DNA from: Cloeon dipterum
Taxonomy: Eukaryota > Arthropoda > Insecta > Ephemeroptera > Baetidae
Direction: 5' to 3'
DNA length: 64,000 bases
Assembly (NCBI RefSeq): GCF_949628265.1
Contig: NC_088788.1
Coordinates: 31,048,335-31,112,334 of the forward strand
Below are positions 13,505 through 28,500 of the stretch, in pieces. The notes below the pieces were generated by a model. The model had not been told where the DNA came from. It did no database searches and saw only the letters and a list, made by a program, of their open reading frames with translations. The position numbers were made by a program, and so were the translations under genes. Positions within the stretch are counted from its first letter, which is position 1. Every line of letters begins with the position of its first letter.

Positions 13505-16500
13505 CGTTGCGGTGTCTGGACGCCCTCCATGAACAGATCGGGCAGTCCCTGGAGGCGGGCCGACCCGCTGATGTTCATTTGAGCAACCCGTCCTCTGTCT
13601 GCGACGATGGCTCCGAAGATGGCGATCGGAACCAACAGGCCTTCTCCTCCTCCATGGCTCTGATGAGGAGGCTCCTCGAAGACGCACAGGTAGGAAACAT
13701 TTTTTCTCCCACGACTCAACGACCTAAAATTCTTTTTCAGAGCACTTCAATTAACATTTGATTTCGTTGGACTGCCTGTAGTACACATTTGTCGCTGCAA
13801 AATGAATTTGTGCCTTTCGTTCGCTTGCAGAAATTGCCTAAAAATTGTTCATGCGAAGGAAGTCACAAATTTCATTTCTGAAGCCAACGTTTAATTTTCG
13901 TGAGCGTCCTATTCGATACGAAATTTTGATTTAAATAATATTTTACGCCAGCATGCTTTGCTGCGGATCTATTTAATTGGAATGTGGGTCTAAAACTAAT
14001 TTTGGCTGATCATGCAAAGTAGGTTGGTGATTTGGCTCATTGGCTGCTTGCAAATTAGACTTGATGAAATGATTGTGTTTAGAATTGTCCTTGCTGACTA
14101 ACCCGAACTTAATTATTTCTCTCATTCTTGCAGATCTCTCTTTTCTGAATGCATTGATTTTGGTACCTTCTCTTCTGTTCTTTGTGTTTCTGTGTGTAAA
14201 CACGTCAGGGTGGTCAAAAAGTGTAAATGACAGGACGGGAGTTGGACGAAACTAACCAGGTTACTGTTGAACAAAACTCTACCACAAAGACTACACAGGT
14301 GACCTATATTGCTTTTTATTACGCCCCTTTTTACTAGCCCACCCCCTCCTTATAGTGTGTTCGCCCACCCAACCCGCTTGTGTTTGATTCAAAGCCTCCA
14401 CAATTGCAATCTCTGTGTGTTCCGATTGGTTTCGAGCCCTGCCAACAACTCGGCCCGCGCGCTACAAAGTGTGTCAAATCGCGCGAGCAGCATGTTTTCC
14501 TCCCTGAATGCGTCGTTTGCACCCTGTACCATATTTCCCCGATGGCAATTCTCACGTTCGCCATGCTCTTCAAGCCGCTCAGATGACTTACTCGCCTGAG
14601 TGTGCTCTAGCTATAATATTGCTTCATTACGACACTCGTGTAATTAGTTTTCATTCCGGAGAAGAAACCCTGCAGCAGCTTTTGCGCCACCCGCAGCCTG
14701 TGCTCCGCTGCCCCGGCGGCCTCGTCTTGCTCGCCGTACTTATTCTAAACCTCTTCCTCGCTCTTGTCGGGCCGTTAAAAGAAACGGCCGCCTCCACGAC
14801 AGTAAAGTGCGTCTGCCTTCGAGTCGAATTAGGCAGAAAGCCCAACTCCCAACTCGGCGTGCGCTGGGCAAGGAAAGAACCGAATAATTAAAACGGGGTT
14901 CTCTCTGCAGTAAGAAGATACGCCTCCTGGCAAAAATTTATGAAATTTCCATCGTGTTTTTTAATCTGGGTTGGGATTTAGTAGGATTTGGAATTGAAAT
15001 TTATTTGCGCATATGTTTGGTACAACGCCCCTTATAAATTTAAATGCCGTTATGATCCATAGATCACGCATCGCAACAAAAAAATCAAAAAAAATCGGAC
15101 AATTTCCCAGTTTTTAATTTTAATTAATGTGCAGCACCACTTATTTGAGAAGAACACTCTTAATTAAAATTTTTAGTCCTCCAACCCTTCTGACAAATTT
15201 TCATTCCCTCTTCTTTTACCCACCTAAGTTCCATGGGTATTTTATTTTTTCAAAGGAATCGGACAGACCATCTTGGATAATTTATCCGCAGTCTTCTTTA
15301 GGATTAATTTAGTCCCATAGTGATATGGTAAATGAGGCACAATAAAGCCACTACAAAATTGTTTTTTATTCATTAAAAAATAAACTCTTTATTAATAATA
15401 ACATGTTGTCTGATAAGTTAATCATCAATAGTTCTATTTATTGAAATGATGCACTTTTCCGATATATTAAATATATCTGTTGGATGGGCATGGCCAATAC
15501 TAACGGTTAACCCACCTTTTTCAATTATTTATTTTTGTTTTAGAGCATTTCTCCAGTAAGTTTTTATTAGTTGAGCATTTCACCATTTTGATTGCGATAG
15601 TTTCAATCATTATGATGAAATATTAATACGTCTGGGAGATTGTTTGCTTCTCAAAACATGCTTGGGTGAACAAAAGGAAATCGACCGCAACTTATCGGAA
15701 AATGTTTCCTGCGGCGAAAGTAGGTCACAAGACAGACGTCTACTTTTTCATCAGAGCACCCAACACGGTACAGAGTCAAATTCTTTCGATATATATTGAT
15801 AATCGGCTGCTGGGTAGCAAGATACCCTGGGAAGAGAAAAAATACACGGCTGCACTCGGCGTTCGGTCCGCATGAGCAGGTGCATTTCCTCGGCGGCACT
15901 CTCGAGATATATTGGATTCGGGCGGTGCTTCCGGAGCAAAGCAGTCGGTAACACAACCTGGCGTTTGCATCGGGAGACAGCGGCAGATTCACGAGATGAA
16001 AAAGCAGCAGCAAAACGTGTTCGGTGTTTACTTTTCCAGACTTTAGCACACAGCAGAAATTGGAGGCCCTAAGTGACGTCATTATTTTATTGACTACGCC
16101 GCAGGGCTGCATAAATGAAATGTAATGTTTAAATCGATACTCCAATAAAATGTACCAGTGTGCGGCGGCTCTAATTCGTAATTCACCGTCGCAAACCCAG
16201 AAAACGAGCAGAGCTATATAGGGTGTCTGTGGGAGAAGAATTTCGCCAATGAATGCAAATTTCAGTCATGCTTTTGTAGTGGTATGTAGCAAGCATTTTT
16301 GCATTTCAAATGTGCAGTCCTTTCTAATGGAAATATTTTTATATTATTTTGACAAAAAGAACTCGTTTGAACAAGCGTTCATGCGTGTAATTATAAAATC
16401 TTTTGAATGTATTTCACGTCGTTATACATAAATTTGTATGCGGAAATTTCACAAAAGCTATACTAATTGAATCATCTTTTTGCACGAAGCAACGCGAAGC

Positions 16501-19500
16501 TGCTAATTGAGCACGCTCACCCAGTCATTGGCGTAATACGAAGCGAAGCCTTGTTGTTCTGAAGTGGGGTTCGCGAAAGCTTCTGCAATTAAAATACAAA
16601 TGAACGCGCACGAGTGTTGTGCCTTGTCAGGCCGCTGCTGCCAGCTCTTGAAAACTATTGTTCGCGCCATCAGATTCGCCAAAGTGCCCAATTTCCATTC
16701 AACAGCACCGCGTTTGCAGCCGGCAGCGCATTTTCTTAATCGCCGAAGCTCTATATATTAGCATAACAATGGCTTTCCAAGAAGAAATCTTTCTTTCTCC
16801 TCTCGCAAATTGCGGGGCGCCTGCAAAAATAGTAAGTATGCAACCTCTCGTGCGCGAGCGTTGCGCCGGTTGCATAACGAGTTCGGATAAATCACGGCGA
16901 CGGGACTCGTCAATCAGCTGCGGCGTATTAAATCGATGCGGATTTATTAAAAAGCTCTTTCTTCTCGCGGGAGGGAGAAAAATGCCATCGCTTGAAGTGA
17001 GTCGAGCGGAAAAGGGCTCGAGAGAGGAAGGACGAAATGCGAAACAGACGGGTGGCATTATTTCGCCGCTCGCTAATATTCCAGCTGTTGGGTTGCCGCG
17101 CCGGCCATTTCTCTCTTTAATCGCGGTCATACGTCGTGCCGCTGGGTCGATATTATGTAAGCGACTCAAGGAACTGCTGCTGATGTCAGTTGCCACTCAC
17201 GTGGTCTCAGCCTGTGGCGTTTCATTTTAAAAAAGCGACATGAATGAATGCAGTGCAGAGCGTAATAAAAAGCAAACTGCAATGCAGGAACTGGAATTGC
17301 AACCGATCACCCTGCCAGATAGCGTGCAACAATTGGTCGACCAGAATCAGAGGAAATTGAAGTGCCCTAGGGTGTGGTGTTCTCCGGCTTTGGAGATATT
17401 GACTGCTGGGAAAATGTCTGGTTGCAAGTTTGGGATTAATTGGCTCTCGCATCGTCGCGATGAGTGAGGCCGAGTGACACTGACACATCGAGCCGCGAAC
17501 GTGACCGAGTCCTCGCTGCGTTTCGTCACCATCAGCTCTCCGAGAATAGCTCTGCCAATGGAAAAAGTGTCTATATGTGCACGGCACACACGGGTGCGTG
17601 AAGCTTTTCAAGGGCTAATTGCGATCGACCGGCTGTGGCGTGAGACACGTGAAAATCGGCGTGTTTAGCCAAAATAAATTTCCTCCCGCGCACGGGTGTT
17701 AAACGTGAGGGGCGGAGACGGAAGAGGCAATATATTTTTGTTGCGCGACTCTGTGGTGTGGCACCAAAATTTATATTATGTTTTTCTTGCTTGGAACGAA
17801 AGAGCGAAGTTTTTCCTTAATTGGTTCCAGTTGACTCACATATGCTCAACTTTGCTGCGTGCTGGAAAGCAGTTTAACGAAACACAAATATTCGTCATTA
17901 CGGAGTGCGTATAAAAAGCTGCATTTTCCTTTATCTTTCTTTCAAAAGCGCCCGCTTCGCAAACAGGGTAACGGAGATTACAGAATACGTGTACATTTCA
18001 AGCGAGGCCAGTGTACTAATAAAAAGAAGTAAAAAGCACTCAAAAAATCCAGCCAGTCTACTGCAAACGAGATTCAATCGGGCTTTTAAACCAACATTAA
18101 ACATACAAAAACTAAAATGCATAGTAATGGTCTGGTTAAAAACGCCTCGATTCGGCGTCACGAGATCAAAGGCAATCACGCGTGATAATGCGCCGTCTAA
18201 AATAACCCTTTTCTGGTAGCAGGCTGTTGCACTCGCGTCGGGGCCAGTGGCGGCGCCGTCATTTTTCATGCGGTACGCACGAAATCTCTTAATTTTATGC
18301 TAGAGTGCACCGGCACCAGCAGTCATTTCATAAAATTTAGCCGCGCGCGAGAGAGACGGCCCCGGCTTAAAATACACGTGCGGATATAATGCGACGAGCG
18401 AGAGAGACTTTTTAAATCTCTCGCGGTCCCTATTAGAAATTTAATTTACGACGCCTATTTAGCTGCCGGAAAAAGTGGCGGCCCGAATTTATTAATCATA
18501 ATGACCGTTTCTAAGGAGAAAACTGCTCGGATCTTATCTCCGTGTCGGCCGTTTTTGCCCCTTAATGACCACACCGAGCACCGTCCGCCAGTTGAACATC
18601 CCTTGCACGCCAGTTACACAGCTCGAGATTACGCTGTATTTTTTTAGCTCTGTTGTGGCTGTTTTCCACAATCTTTAAACTTGCTTCATGGCAGGAATTA
18701 ATTTCTACCCGCCAACACCTAAAATTCACCTGTACACGTCGAGATCATGAGTACACGTTTGCAAATAGAAAGTTCCGTGCTGCCATTTTTTTCTCATTAA
18801 ATTTATTTATTTTTTAAAGTAAATGTGTCCTACTGGATTAATAGATTATGTTAAATCAAGTGTCCGAGTTCGATTTCATCCCTCTTCCCCTAAATATACC
18901 TTACATACCGTTTGAATTCACACACAGTTTGCAATAGGTGGCATTTTTCAGAGTATTTTTGACCGGTGAAAATGACAGGATAGGTTCCTCCTTCACTTTT
19001 GAGCAGGGTTTGTCGAATGTTTAAAAAATAGGCTCCTAAAATCTTGCACGTTTACAGGACATATTTCTTAATCTAAACAACAAAAAATGGTTTTGGCTTT
19101 TTTATTGTATTTCTTGATTTCTCTGACCTACCGTCCAAAAATCCATAATTTTATGCTGGTTTCTTACACAAAGATTATTCCTGCCAGCAGATTTTTTCAA
19201 ATGAAAACGAAGATAATCTAACCCTGCTCGCTCTCCGCAAAAACTGAACTAAATTAGCTTTGAGTGTAAATTTCTTGAATGCATGCGAATGATTAATTCT
19301 AAATCTAAGAAATCCTTCACTGTGCAATGTGTTCTTTCTACTTTTCACAGGATCATAATCTGGCATAAAGTTGATTTCACTGTCACACTTTTCACTCGTC
19401 CTCATAAGAAACTATCTGAATCTGAACCAACCCCCTCATAATGTTCATCATGCGTGTGTGACTGTTCTATCCCTCTCACCGTAAATAAAATCTCCTCCTA

Positions 19501-22500
19501 AAGTAGTGTAAAGCGGCAAGAGTGTGCGGAGACTGACTGCGTGCGTCGGTGTTCGCAGGCAAAATTCCGCAGGATGGTGGATGAAAACAAGACTCTTGCC
19601 ACGCGCATCGACGGCGACCTGCAGGCGGCCCAGGAGGACGTGGGCGTGCTGCGCGGCGAGTTGGCCGACGCGAACCGCCGCCTCGAGGAGCTGGCCGTCG
19701 CCCCCAGCTGCGAGGCCGGAGGCGACGCCTCGCCCCCGGAGCAGGCCCCCAAGATCCCACCAAGTCCACCTCCGAGACTGCACGTGCCCGCCGTGCCCGT
19801 CGCCGGCAGCTGTCCGTCCGCCGTCCAGGAGCAAACAGAGCCGGTCGCCGGCTGCAGCTCCGCCCCCGCAGAAGCACACCAACCTGTTTCGCACGGTTCC
19901 ATAGGTGAGTTTTTTCATTTGATTTTCAATTTGTGGGGAAAAAACATTCGAATTTGGGAATCTCTGAGCTTGATTCTCTTTTGCTTTCTGTACGAGTGTC
20001 GTGAGTGTTTTTTTATTCGAGGTCCGTAATTAATTCATGTTGTATAAAAATTATGTCAAAAAAGTTTGTCAAAACTCGCTTCTTAACCACGTATTCATTT
20101 GCCTGTCTCAAAGCGCTGTACTTCAGCCGACGCCATACCTGCGCGTCGCGCGAATCTGTCGCCGGTGCTATTCATTTAATGTTCGTTTTATTTTCGCTCA
20201 GGACAGCTGGCTTAATTCTCTTTATTGAACAATTCAATTATTTCTTGTGCCAATAATACTTAAATTTTATGGTAAAATTTAAAATTTATAGTTATTTCTT
20301 TACTCGACCTTTTTTTCATTTAATTTTCACATGTACTATAAAGGGAAGATAATGTATAAACCACTTTTACCACGCAGACCGTGCGGTCAACACCCGAGCA
20401 CGCGCTACAGCTATATTAGTTTTTCCATGAATGAATTTTTCATTTTCTTGCGGCTGATGTGGTGTGGCTGGAAATTCCGTTTCGCCATTATAATGGCGCG
20501 CCCGTTGTGCGAAATTGGCGTAATTTCGCCCGCCGTCGATTGAATCGTGAATAAAATTTTTGCAGAGACGGACCCGGGCGAGGGTAGCAGCAGTTGCGGC
20601 GGAGGCAGCGGCAGCGGCAGCTTGGCAGAATTGCGCGACGAGAACGCGCGGCTGAAGCGAGAAATCGCCGAGCTGAAATGCCTGCTTGGTCCTGAGGCCC
20701 TGGCGCTGAGCGCTGAGCTGGAAAGCACGAGGGACGCGCTCGCTGGTGAGACGCAAATCCAATAAGGCCGACTGACCTAACGCGCCACTTTTTTCTCAGC
20801 TGTGAAAGCCGACAGGAAAAGGCTCAAAGCCGAGAAGTATGACCTGCTGAACCAAATGAAACAGCTTTACAGCACCCTCGAAGACAAGGAAAAGGAGCTG
20901 CGCGATTTCATCAGGAATTACGAGCAGGTAAAAAGTGGAAATTTCGTCTGTGCACGGCCTAGCAACTAATAATATCGCCTTTGCGAGACGAAGCAGAGCG
21001 TCGTCATCCCTTTTGCAAAAGCCTCTTTCCTCAGGCAACCTCGTTAGAGACGTGAAAGGCCTTTTTTAATTTGATTGTTAACTCGCTCTCTTCATGTTAC
21101 CAGCAACGAGACTTGACTCCTAAAGTTCCAAGTTGGTTGAAACCGATAGAAAAAGTGGCCACTTAAAAAGTTTCGAAGTTTGGCGCACTGCTCTAATTTG
21201 ACTTTAAATTAAATCCAAGCAATTAAATAATTCAGAATAATTACGAAACAAATATATTCATTTAAAATTTCGTTCTCGATAAATTTATAATTTTAGTTGG
21301 CTGGAAAAATGAAGAAACACGTGCTCTTCGTGGTGATATTATTTATTTTTAAATTGTTATACCCTAAGTCAGTATTTTAATTTTCTGATTTTAATTTACC
21401 TTTAGCTTCAATGGTGGATATTTTGAAGAGCCAGCCCGTTGGCTCGTATAATTAAGGCATTGTTAATAGGGTCAAGGCATTATTGGGAGATATTTGAATA
21501 TTTGTCCGCTCCTTGTCAAATAAATCACAAATATTATTATAATTAAAAATATTTTGAAAATTATGTCTAGATGCGGGACACAGAGGTGTCAACTCAGCAG
21601 CTGGCCGCCGAAAGGGAGGAGCGCGAACGCGAGCGCTGGACCCTGCTGCGGCACGCAAGGGACGAGGCGGAGCGCAGCCTGGCCCTGGCCGCGCAACTCA
21701 CTGCCAGGGAGACGCAAATCCAACAGCTGCAGGAGCACATTTTGGAGGTCAGTGCAAATGGAATTTCAGTCTGGATGCAAGCCAAGTGGATTTTATCGCG
21801 GCGAAATCTTAATTAACGGTGTGCGAGAAAACTGCTGGGACTTGTGCAAAAGCTGCCGCTGAGTTGAAAGGACTGTCTGCTGCTTGCAAGAGATAAGGAG
21901 GGTGCTGACTCGCCTGCTCAGTCTCGTGCGGTGGACGTGCTTCGTTATTTGCTCCCAGCACTCTTGAAACATTTCTTTACAGCATTTGTCTTAATTAGAC
22001 GGTCTGGATTCAGATTAATTGAATAATTGAGATGTCAAAATTAATTTTTAAAGGAGCTCGCCGCTTTTGAATTTTCTCAAAAGAAGCACGTCGAATTTCG
22101 CTTTGAAAAAAGAGTTTCATATTTTTAAAGTGTTTGATTTGAGTCACGAATTCAATTAAAAGATAATGCCTATAAAAGCCCAAGTATAATATTCCATACT
22201 CTAATTTATCAGATCAAACGCGCCACTGGCTTCATGACCGAGCAAGACTGTCGCGTGAACGGCTCAGGGACGCCGACCAGCAGCGGTCTGCTGAGCAGTG
22301 GCGGCGTCGCCGGCCTCGTGGGCACGGGGTTGCCCGGCGACCGGGGCAGCAGCGCCGACTCGGGCGTCCGCGGCAGCTCGGACCGGGAGAGCGGCGCCAC
22401 TTCGGCCGGTGGGGGCAACCTGTCCGACTCGAACACGGACGGTGAGTGATACATTGTCTCTGTGTGTTGTGCGATTGTGGGCCTCCTGTAGTCACCTCAT

Positions 22501-25500
22501 GGTCTCTTGGTCTCACAGGCACCCCCACCATCACCGTGGAGACGGGCGGGGGCGGCAACATCGACATGGACTCGATATCGGTCGTTTCGTCCATCATCGG
22601 ACAGCACACTTATCAGAGTGAGTTTCATTTCCGCTCTTTTTCCACGTCTAACCCGAATTATTTTGCGTATTACTTGTTTAGATAGGTTTCACAACCGTAC
22701 AAACAGATATGGTAACGCGTGATTGATTTGCTTTTATTTTGACGCGTATGAATACTATCTTTGCAGCTGTAACAACACCAAAAGACAGCCCAACCCTATC
22801 GCCAATGAGCGCTAATCCCTTCGCCAGAATGATTCAGGACAACAACGTCTTGTCTAGGTGAGTGCGTGCGTGTGATTCTGCAATCCAGGGGTCAGCAAAA
22901 GATCCTGATGATTGGCATATGCAATTGGAAAATTAGATTTGGTTCCATGGAAACATGTAGTTAGACCTAGGTGTTGTAAATCTGTCATCAAAATTATTCC
23001 TTCAAAAACCTGAATTCCGACAAATTGCCTGCTGAGCCCTGGATTGGGTTCAAAACTCAAACAGTGGCGGACATGCCAAAAACTTCAGAATAAATTATAT
23101 AATAGACTTTACCTTGCATGAAGAAAGAAAAATACGAAAGTTTAAATAATACTTGATTTAATTTATTTAAAAATATTTATCTTCCTTATATTGATTTTAA
23201 ATAAAAAAAAAAAAATACAGACCATCTAGCACGTTTTCTAGTTTTTTTTCAGATGATTTGGATGGTTTTAGACAACTTTAAAGGAAAGTGAAATGAAAAA
23301 GCAGGATATACCCTTAGCCACCCATCCTAGTAACAGTCAATCTGCGCAGATTTAGAGTTGCATCCTTTACAAAAACCGTCGGTAGTCTGAAATTCCCAAT
23401 CCTTTTATCCCTTGCATCCACATTTAAGAAACGCAAAAGTAGAAAACATTGTGCTGTTTCTTTTGTATCTAAGGTAACAATTGAATTGGGACTATTTGAA
23501 GTTCATGGCCTGTCTCCGCCACTGTTTAAACTCTCCAAATGAGAATGGTGCCACTGTTTTGATCAGTCCGCCGCCGCGCGGTGCTTGCAGGTCCGTCGAG
23601 CAGCTGCAGGATTCGTCCGAGCCGCCGACCGGCCGGAGAAAGGGTACCGGTCGTCTGGGCCGAGGGGGCACGTGGGGCAGCATTTCCAGGGTGTTCGCGC
23701 GCAGCAGACACCGCAAGATGACCAGTCCTAGTCACGAAGGTGAGTGCGTGACGCCGCCGTGGCGTCGCGGATCGATGCCGCCGCGACGCCGCTCTCGTTG
23801 CCTTTATTGAAAAACTTTGCCGCTTTTAAGCATGCCCAAGCCGCCTCATATCTCCGTGCACAAATCGTTTCGCGTGCTTGGATATGCATGGGTGTTTACT
23901 CAAAACTTTGTATCCGTAGCGGAACAGCTAAACTCTATCCCAACGTCAAATCAAATGCGAAAAAGAAGCCAAAGTTTTCGTTCCTCTTTTATTATTAGGA
24001 AATACATTTAGATGTAAATATGCGACGAGTTCTAAATGAAATGGATGGGATTTTTCTTCCTTCTAAAACAAAATTTACTGTTGATTGCAAATTAACTGTC
24101 ATTCTTCACTTTATTCCTAAATTCAAGTTCAAGTGCACCAGCAAATTGCTAGACATACAATTTTTGCCGTTTTCCTGCAAGAAATTCGATTTTTTTTATC
24201 GAAACAATAATTTTTAGGCGTTTTCCTAGCTTGTTTTCATAGATAAATGATATGCATTTGTTTTTTACCTCTATAGTTGCTTCTTTCTCGTCCTTTAGAT
24301 AGTTAATAATTACCATTTAATACAAAAATATTTTAATTTTGGCTTCGGTTTCAAAATTAATTATAAATGTTGTTTCACATTTTGCTACATTTTGATTGTT
24401 TTATGACCCAATTTTTAAAAAATATTTTTGATAGGTTTTGAAAGTAAATCGTTAGTTACCCCATCTACAGAGCTCCTGGTGAAAAATCCAACTTGTTGAA
24501 AATTACCGTGTATTTAAATAAAAAAAAATAATAATAATAATCGGACACTTTTGGACGGTAGCAGTGGACCCATACCGCAGCTGGTCGCCTCTGACCGAGG
24601 AGGGCTACGCCGAAAAGCTGCGTCTCCTGCGGGAGGCGTCGACCATCCCCATGGAGCGGTGGCGGGCGCCGACCGTGCTCGCTTGGCTCGAAATCGCCCT
24701 TGGGATGCCGCAGTACGGGCCGAGGTGTGCGGAGAACGTGAAGAGTGGCAAGGTGAGAGCGATATACGTGCTTAATCCACCCTATGCAACAAGTCAGGCG
24801 CCGGTTGCCTAACCCAGAGCATGTTTGGGCGCTCACTCACTCGCTCGCCACGCTCGGTGCGCAAACAAAAAGTCGTCCGTGCACGTTCGCTGAGCATCTC
24901 CATCATTTCGTATTCTGTTCGAGCGACAGATAACCATCATTGTTGATTTATGATGCTGATTTTTTTATTGGGTTAAACAGAGCATAACTTTTTTTGCCGC
25001 AGCACTAAGCGTTTTTAAGTGTCTTTATCCTGACTAAAAAATGTACTCGGCTAATTAAATTATTGACATACTCTAAAAGGTGCTTCTTGAACTGAGTGAC
25101 GTGGAGTTAGAGGTTGGTTTGGGCATCACGCACCCAATGCACCGCAAGAAATTGCGACTGGCCATCGAGGAGCACCGTCATCCCTCGTTGGTACGCTACC
25201 CGTGCATGGCTCAGCTCGGACACACATGGGTGTCTAGTGAATGGCTCCCAGACTTGGGTCTCGCTCAGGTACCGACGAGGAATACGTTAAAATCAGCGTA
25301 AATTTCTTAACTTTCGTTCTGCACGCAGTATTCTGAAAACTTTGCCACCAACATGGTTGACGCCAGGATGCTTGACCACTTAAGCAAAAAGGAGTTGGAA
25401 AAGTTCCTCGGTGTCACCAGAAAATTCCATCAAGCCTCTATAGTTCATGGAATACACCTGCTCAGAATGATGAAATACGACCGACAGGTAATGAAATTTT

Positions 25501-28500
25501 CGTATTTTTTTTGTCGTCTGACAACCTGGTTTCCAGGCTTTGGCGGTGAGGAGACACCAATGTGAGAACATCGACGCCGATCCAATTGTGTGGACCAACC
25601 AACGCTTCATTCGTTGGGCCAGGAACATAGACTTAAATGAATATGCAGATAATTTAAAAGGTATATTTACGTTTTAGCTCTTGAGCCAATATTTAATGGC
25701 AAATTTTAATGAATTCCAGACAGTGGCGTTCATGGGGCGCTAGTGGTGCTGGAGCCATCATTCAACGGTGAGACGATGGCCTCGGCGCTGGGCATTCCGC
25801 AGTCGAAGAACATCATCCGGCGACACCTGACCACCGAGCTAGAGGCGCTCGTCCTGCCGGCCAGGTACGTCATCTTCTGTCAAGTGGATGCAGATCCGCC
25901 TGTCGGTGGACCCCACCATCCACCCGATTTCTTGCAACTGCAACCCCTGCTATGCAGTCCCAAATGATGAAGATTTGTTCCACGCCTCCAAACGTTCAAC
26001 GACCTGTACACTGAGAGGCTGCTTGTTTTGACACGAGTTTAGTTTGAAATATTCTGAAAATAATGTGGATTGGCTAACACAGCAACCGCTGATTAATTCG
26101 TGTGTGTTGTTGTTAGACACCCCCAGTGAGCAGTCTTCCTTGTTCTCTTTGTTTCGTTCACCAACCAGGCTATATTATATATACATCTCATATATATCTT
26201 ATGTGCAATGATGTTTGAGCTCCACAAACTAGAACCAAAAACCACACACACATTTTACTCCCGTCATTATACGAAATACAATGACGTCGTGAAACATTCG
26301 ATGTTCCCTGTCCACCCACCATATCAGCACATATCACCGCAATTCGAAACGTGCAAATGCAAATTCATTCGCCGCATTCAATTATTACATTGATTAGTTT
26401 ATGCTTTTTATAATTGCGTGGTTGATAAGTTTTTTGGTAGATATGCCCTCCTTCTCTTTTACTTTTAGCCTCTTAGACAAAAGAGCTTTTTTATAAATAG
26501 TTATACCGCTGGGATCTGCTTGAGAACCTGATCTGTCCCGAAAAAGGCGAGAATGTTTCAACCTTCCCTGAGTTAAAAATCGAATTTCATATTTTTAACT
26601 CTCCGAAAGTTGTCTATGATTCACCGTCGGGTCGGACGAGGCTCTCATCAGCGTTACCCAGCGTGTTGCACTTGACAGAAAAGAAATGTTAGTTGCAGTG
26701 CGTGTGCTCCATGTTTGTTTTTCTCTTTGTTCTCGTTGCTGTCCTCTCTTCTTACCCAAACTGCCTGTGGCTTGCGCGATAAACAGAGCCGCCGTGGAGC
26801 ATTACATGAAAATTAGCAAGGCCGAGCGACGCCGCTACGAGAAACTCATGAGCGGCGGCAGTTTAGGTAGGAGTTTCTCGCGCTCGTACGCCGGCGGTCT
26901 GCAAGACCACCACCACCACCAGGACGGGGCCTCGATTGCAGAGGGCAGCGGCGCCGAACTGGCCGCCGACAAGGACCGCAGCCGCAGGGCTAGTTTGCGA
27001 GTAAGCATTGCATCACACTTCACGCCCTCCCCCACATAACCCAGTCAAAGAGAGCTAAATTTATTATTATTTTTCGCTCTGCCACTTCAAAGGAAGGAAC
27101 TTTGAATTTAATTACTTTCACCTGAATCTCAAATCAAATTCAAAATTCCAATCTGAATGAAGTGGTATATTTTTCAAATTTTTACTATACACACTATAAA
27201 GCAGCACTTTTGATCGTATTTAAATTCATCACACTGCGTGTTCAATGTTTTGATCTCTGTATTAATTTTTTATCGTTTTGTTTGCAATATAATTTTTATG
27301 TGTCATTTTTTCATTATACTGTACATAATTTTAGCGAATCACGAATCGCACATCACTCACTTTTGCACTCACACTTCTTTGATGTACCAATTACAACTTA
27401 AAAATGCTCACCACTCCACAACTAAATCATAGAACAGCAACTGCAACTCACACTCACATTAATTCACAAAACTATATCGTGATCTTAGCTCCAAAAAAGT
27501 CACAAAACCACAGATTGATACAATTTGCTAGCGCAAAATGTGTGCGTTTTGTGGCAAAAATAATTACAAAAACTAGCTGTAATGTGTAAATAATACTGAT
27601 CGGTTTCAATCAATTGATAGACATTATTACAGTATACATCAAAAGCGAACTGCTGCCGATATGCCAATAAATTGCAATCAAAGGTTTCCGTTCGCTCTTA
27701 ACAATCCTACACTTAATTGTCAGTTGCATCTTTGTTTTTACCAAATGATTGATGTCTCAAATTATTTCCAAACTGTATAAAAAGTAAAAAAATGAATTAT
27801 GCAATCATATATATTATATGTCTGTAATTATATATTTTTCAATTAATCATTTGTATATTTGATGTGAGTACCACGTTGTTGCTGGTTGTGTGTAGCCACG
27901 TGGAAAAGGACAATATGCTAGAAGTAATGACAACATTGTAGACTTAAATTTGATTTTATATTAACATTTCCAGATCTAAATATCAATAACCTATTTATAT
28001 TCACCAGTAATAACTCAAAGTGAGAGTCAAATAATTGCGTTTCTATTTTATTTTCGTATTTTTTACTATATTTATTAGTTTAAACTTTTTTTATTGAAAT
28101 CCGTGATATTTTTAAATAAGAAGGCTGTTGTGTCCAATTATCCGAGTAAATTTTTAAAATTGAGTGTCAAGCTTGACTGACCGAATCTCTTTTCCATCTA
28201 TTGCTCCCCAATCTGTTCTCCCCGTCGCGGGATTTTTCAATGAAGAGCAACAGTCTCCAATATTTGAAGAAGGTTTGATTACAATTATTTGCCTTCAGTA
28301 GTCTTTCCCTTTTTTCAATTTATTTTCTTTTTAAGTTTGACGTGTGTCTTTTATATTTACTTTTAGTAAAACATTTCTTATATTTATTTTTTAAATCACT
28401 ATAATCTTGAGCAATATCAACGTGGTTACTGGACAATTTTACTTGCATGTGTTTTCAAGCATTTGAAACCCGACAAATATAATTCAAATTAAAAAAAAGA

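Noticed and set aside
15651-16145. 164-aa minus-strand frame
   Set aside because: No recognisable domain, arbitrary residue mix, in the middle of the same intron; explained by chance.
16658-17230. 190-aa plus-strand frame and an overlapping 165-aa minus-strand frame in a Kazrin intron
   Set aside because: Open on both strands because of local GC-rich composition; neither translation shows family motifs, low-complexity signature or matching splice sites.
19448-19918. Three long overlapping frames antisense to Kazrin exon 2, rich in Arg, Gly and Ala
   Set aside because: Shadows of a GC-rich coding exon; the sense frame carries the conserved Kazrin sequence.
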